From contig CALBKL010000050.1 of assembly GCA_937895985.1 (NCBI GenBank), positions 1 to 9,078 of the forward strand: a stretch of DNA of 9,078 nt. Direction: 5' to 3'. Below are positions 7,448-9,078 of this stretch, in pieces. Made by a program: the position numbers and the translations under genes. This stretch comes from an uncultured Solobacterium sp. Its GTDB lineage: Bacteria; Bacillota_I; Bacilli_A; Erysipelotrichales; Erysipelotrichaceae. The notes beneath the pieces were generated by a model. The model searched no databases, had not been told where the DNA came from, and was given only the letters and a program-made list of their open reading frames with translations. Within the stretch, counting starts at the first letter, position 1. The number at the start of each line of letters is the position of its first letter.

Positions 7448-8980
7448 ATGTCTATTAACAACTATATCTTAAAATCAGATCAAATTTTTTGTGCTAATCA
7501 ACAAGATGTTATTAACGGCTATATTATTATTCATGACAATCGAATTCATGCTGTCGAAAAAGGTTATATTCCTTCTTCATTAGAAAATCAATATAAGGTT
7601 TACGACCTTTCCGGCAAAACTATATTGCCTGGTTTCTTTGATGCACACACATTCTTTACTGGTTGGTCTTTGCGATATATCGGTATCGATCTTTCAAATG
7701 CAAAAACGGAAAAAGATGTTATTGAGGTTCTAAAAACATGCTATTCCCATCAAAATCATATCTTTGGTCATGGAATATCTGATAATTTTAACACCCCAAG
7801 CCCTGAAGAATTAGAAGGATTATTCCCAAATTGTCGTATTGTCCTATTTTCTATAAGCGGTGAACATTTTTGGCTAAATACAACCGCAATCAATCACTAT
7901 GGTTTTGATTTAACTGCAGATTGTAATGAAGTATTCTGGAAATTATTAGACGAAATACTTAAAGATAAGAATTTTATTAAACCTTTATTCAAAAAATATA
8001 TGGCTATGTTAAATGCACGCGGTATTACTTCCGTAAAAGAAATTGGGTTTGATAAATTCAGTGGCTTACAAAATATCTTGTCTGAGCTTGAATCTGAGGA
8101 AGATTTAAATTTGCGTGTACATTTTATGTCCCAACCAGTAGGCGCGAATGCAAACTTTGAATATGCTAAAAAGATGATGGCCAATTACAATTCTGATTTT
8201 ATTCGGTTTTCAGGTTTTAATCGTATGACAGATGGTTCTATTTCTCAGGGAAATGGTTTATTAAAGCAACCATACGAGAATCAAAATTATAAATGTAAAC
8301 TTGATATTAATTGGGAGTTAATTCAGGATGAAGTACTTGAAGCCGATAAAATTGGTACTCGATTCTCACTAAATGCTCAAGGTGATGGAGCAGTCGAAAA
8401 AGCTGTTAATATCTTTAATTTATGCAAAAAAGATAATAACGGAAAATTAGTGAATCGACATGCTATAACGGAAGCAGAATTTAGTGATCCAGTTGATTTA
8501 AAACGAATGGCAGACCTTGGTATTATTTGCGAATATTATCCACAAATTCAATCAATCACTAGCTACGATGACAAAGTCGGAATGATAAAAAAACAGATTG
8601 GCTTAGAGCGTGGAAAAAATTATTGGAATCGCCGTAAGATGAAAGACTATGGTGTACCGCTATGCTGTGGTACTGACCTCCCTCTCGTTATTGATCATAT
8701 ACCCGAATCTGTTTATTACTCTGTAACAGGTCTATTCCCTGAAGGTGGAAATCCCTTCAATCAGGAAAATTGCTTAACTATACCAGAGGTGCTGGAAAGT
8801 TGGACATTTGGTGGAGCATATGATTTCTACCGTGAAGATGATTTGGGATCAATTACAGTTGGAAAACTTGCGGACTTTGCTGTTATCGATGGTGATATTT
8901 TGCATACCAATCCAAAAGATTGTCGCTCATTAGATGTATACATGACAATAGTTAATGGTAAAATTGTATATCAAAAATAA
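7448..8980 (+). CDS. YtcJ-like amidohydrolase-family protein with a degenerate metal site
   Basis: This is a 510-aa protein of the amidohydrolase superfamily, Amidohydro_3/YtcJ branch. It has a beta-sandwich start (1-60), a TIM barrel and a closing sandwich strand GKLADFAVIDGD (472-483) plus VNGKIVY. The SD AGGAGGAG (7438-7445) supports the ATG at 7448. Aligned by eye to the family, metal-site positions are altered: HxH after PGFFDA is H67-T-F69; the strand-4 lysine before the DGS motif is N258; the HAxGD histidine is N309 (LNAQGDGAVE); and the RIEHA histidine is E342 (RHAITEAEF). H67 and D410 (CGTD) remain. The frame is intact and full length, so this is not simple decay. Relatives hydrolyse N-acyl or formamide bonds; this one may use another chemistry or only bind a ligand (inference). 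A motif shared with the frlA leader ties it to the frl regulon. Confidence 0.85.
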   Translation: MSINNYILKSDQIFCANQQDVINGYIIIHDNRIHAVEKGYIPSSLENQYKVYDLSGKTILPGFFDAHTFFTGWSLRYIGIDLSNAKTEKDVIEVLKTCYSHQNHIFGHGISDNFNTPSPEELEGLFPNCRIVLFSISGEHFWLNTTAINHYGFDLTADCNEVFWKLLDEILKDKNFIKPLFKKYMAMLNARGITSVKEIGFDKFSGLQNILSELESEEDLNLRVHFMSQPVGANANFEYAKKMMANYNSDFIRFSGFNRMTDGSISQGNGLLKQPYENQNYKCKLDINWELIQDEVLEADKIGTRFSLNAQGDGAVEKAVNIFNLCKKDNNGKLVNRHAITEAEFSDPVDLKRMADLGIICEYYPQIQSITSYDDKVGMIKKQIGLERGKNYWNRRKMKDYGVPLCCGTDLPLVIDHIPESVYYSVTGLFPEGGNPFNQENCLTIPEVLESWTFGGAYDFYREDDLGSITVGKLADFAVIDGDILHTNPKDCRSLDVYMTIVNGKIVYQK

Positions 8981-8989
8981 AGAGATCAA

Positions 8990-9021
8990 AAAAATCACAC
9001 CTCATAAGAAGTGTGATTTTT
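8990..9021. terminator. Intrinsic terminator after the amidohydrolase-like gene (bidirectional form)
   Basis: AAAAATCACAC (8990-9000) and GTGTGATTTTT (9011-9021) are exact 11-base reverse complements around a 10-base loop. The T-run on the right and A-run on the left would allow termination from either side. It lies 9 bp after the TAA stop and closes the plus-strand group. Confidence 0.88.
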
Positions 9022-9039
9022 AGGGCGCTCTAAAATTAC

Positions 9040-9078
9040 TTGGGGTTGGGGTACCGCAATGAGAAATCTTGGGGTACC
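9040..9078. repeat. G-rich direct repeats at the window edge
   Basis: TTGGGGTACC occurs at 9046-9055 and 9069-9078, 23 bases apart, and TTGGGG also at 9040-9045. The stretch from 9022 on is unusually G-rich for this AT-rich window. It could be the terminal region of an insertion sequence (a GGGC...TTGGGG end faintly resembles ISL3-type termini from memory) or another intergenic repeat. It is cut by the window end, so it cannot be resolved here. Confidence 0.45.

Noticed and set aside
7897..8184. 95-aa open frame on the minus strand inside the amidohydrolase-like gene
   Set aside because: It is antisense to a full-length conserved gene, low-complexity serine-rich, and has no Shine-Dalgarno sequence.
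7448..8980. Calling the amidohydrolase-like gene a pseudogene because metal ligands are missing
   Set aside because: The frame is uninterrupted over 510 codons with a strong SD, a terminator and preserved scaffold motifs; the ligand changes are substitutions, not decay.

Overview
The window is AT-rich, low-GC DNA with strong Shine-Dalgarno sequences, short intergenic gaps and standard stop codons (TAA, TGA and TAG are all used). It looks like a Firmicute, plausibly a gut-associated one, but nothing here fixes the genus. Its core is an frl-type operon for Amadori products such as fructoselysine, the lysine-glucose adducts found in heated food.

Minus strand, transcribed right to left from about 5787: frlA (APC-family permease), frlD (PfkB kinase), an alpha/beta-hydrolase esterase, frlB (SIS-domain deglycase), frlC (3-epimerase) and a BtpA/SgcQ-family gene that runs off the left edge. 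Most junctions are tight (4-bp overlap, 0, 18 and 2 bp). The exception is a 121-bp gap between frlB and frlC that contains a 33-bp palindrome. The inferred route is uptake of the intact Amadori compound by FrlA, C3 epimerisation of psicose-type isomers by FrlC, 6-phosphorylation by FrlD, and FrlB cleavage to glucose 6-phosphate plus amine (lysine). The esterase and the BtpA/SgcQ protein are not part of the E. coli frlABCDR set.

Plus strand, divergent from about 5876: two consecutive GntR/HutC-type (wHTH + UTRA) regulators, then a YtcJ-like amidohydrolase-fold protein, then a strong hairpin terminator at 8990-9021. The first regulator appears to be leaderless. The amidohydrolase-like ORF is intact, but by eye it has lost four of the six usual metal ligands.

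Control region: the 170 bp between frlA and the first regulator holds an extended -10 promoter for frlA, a promoter for the regulator, two copies of TTACATATAT within near-palindromes, and a 29-bp composite motif that recurs just before the amidohydrolase-like gene. That recurrence suggests one regulator links the two transcription units. The last 57 bases contain G-rich direct repeats cut by the window edge, possibly the start of an insertion sequence or other intergenic repeat.
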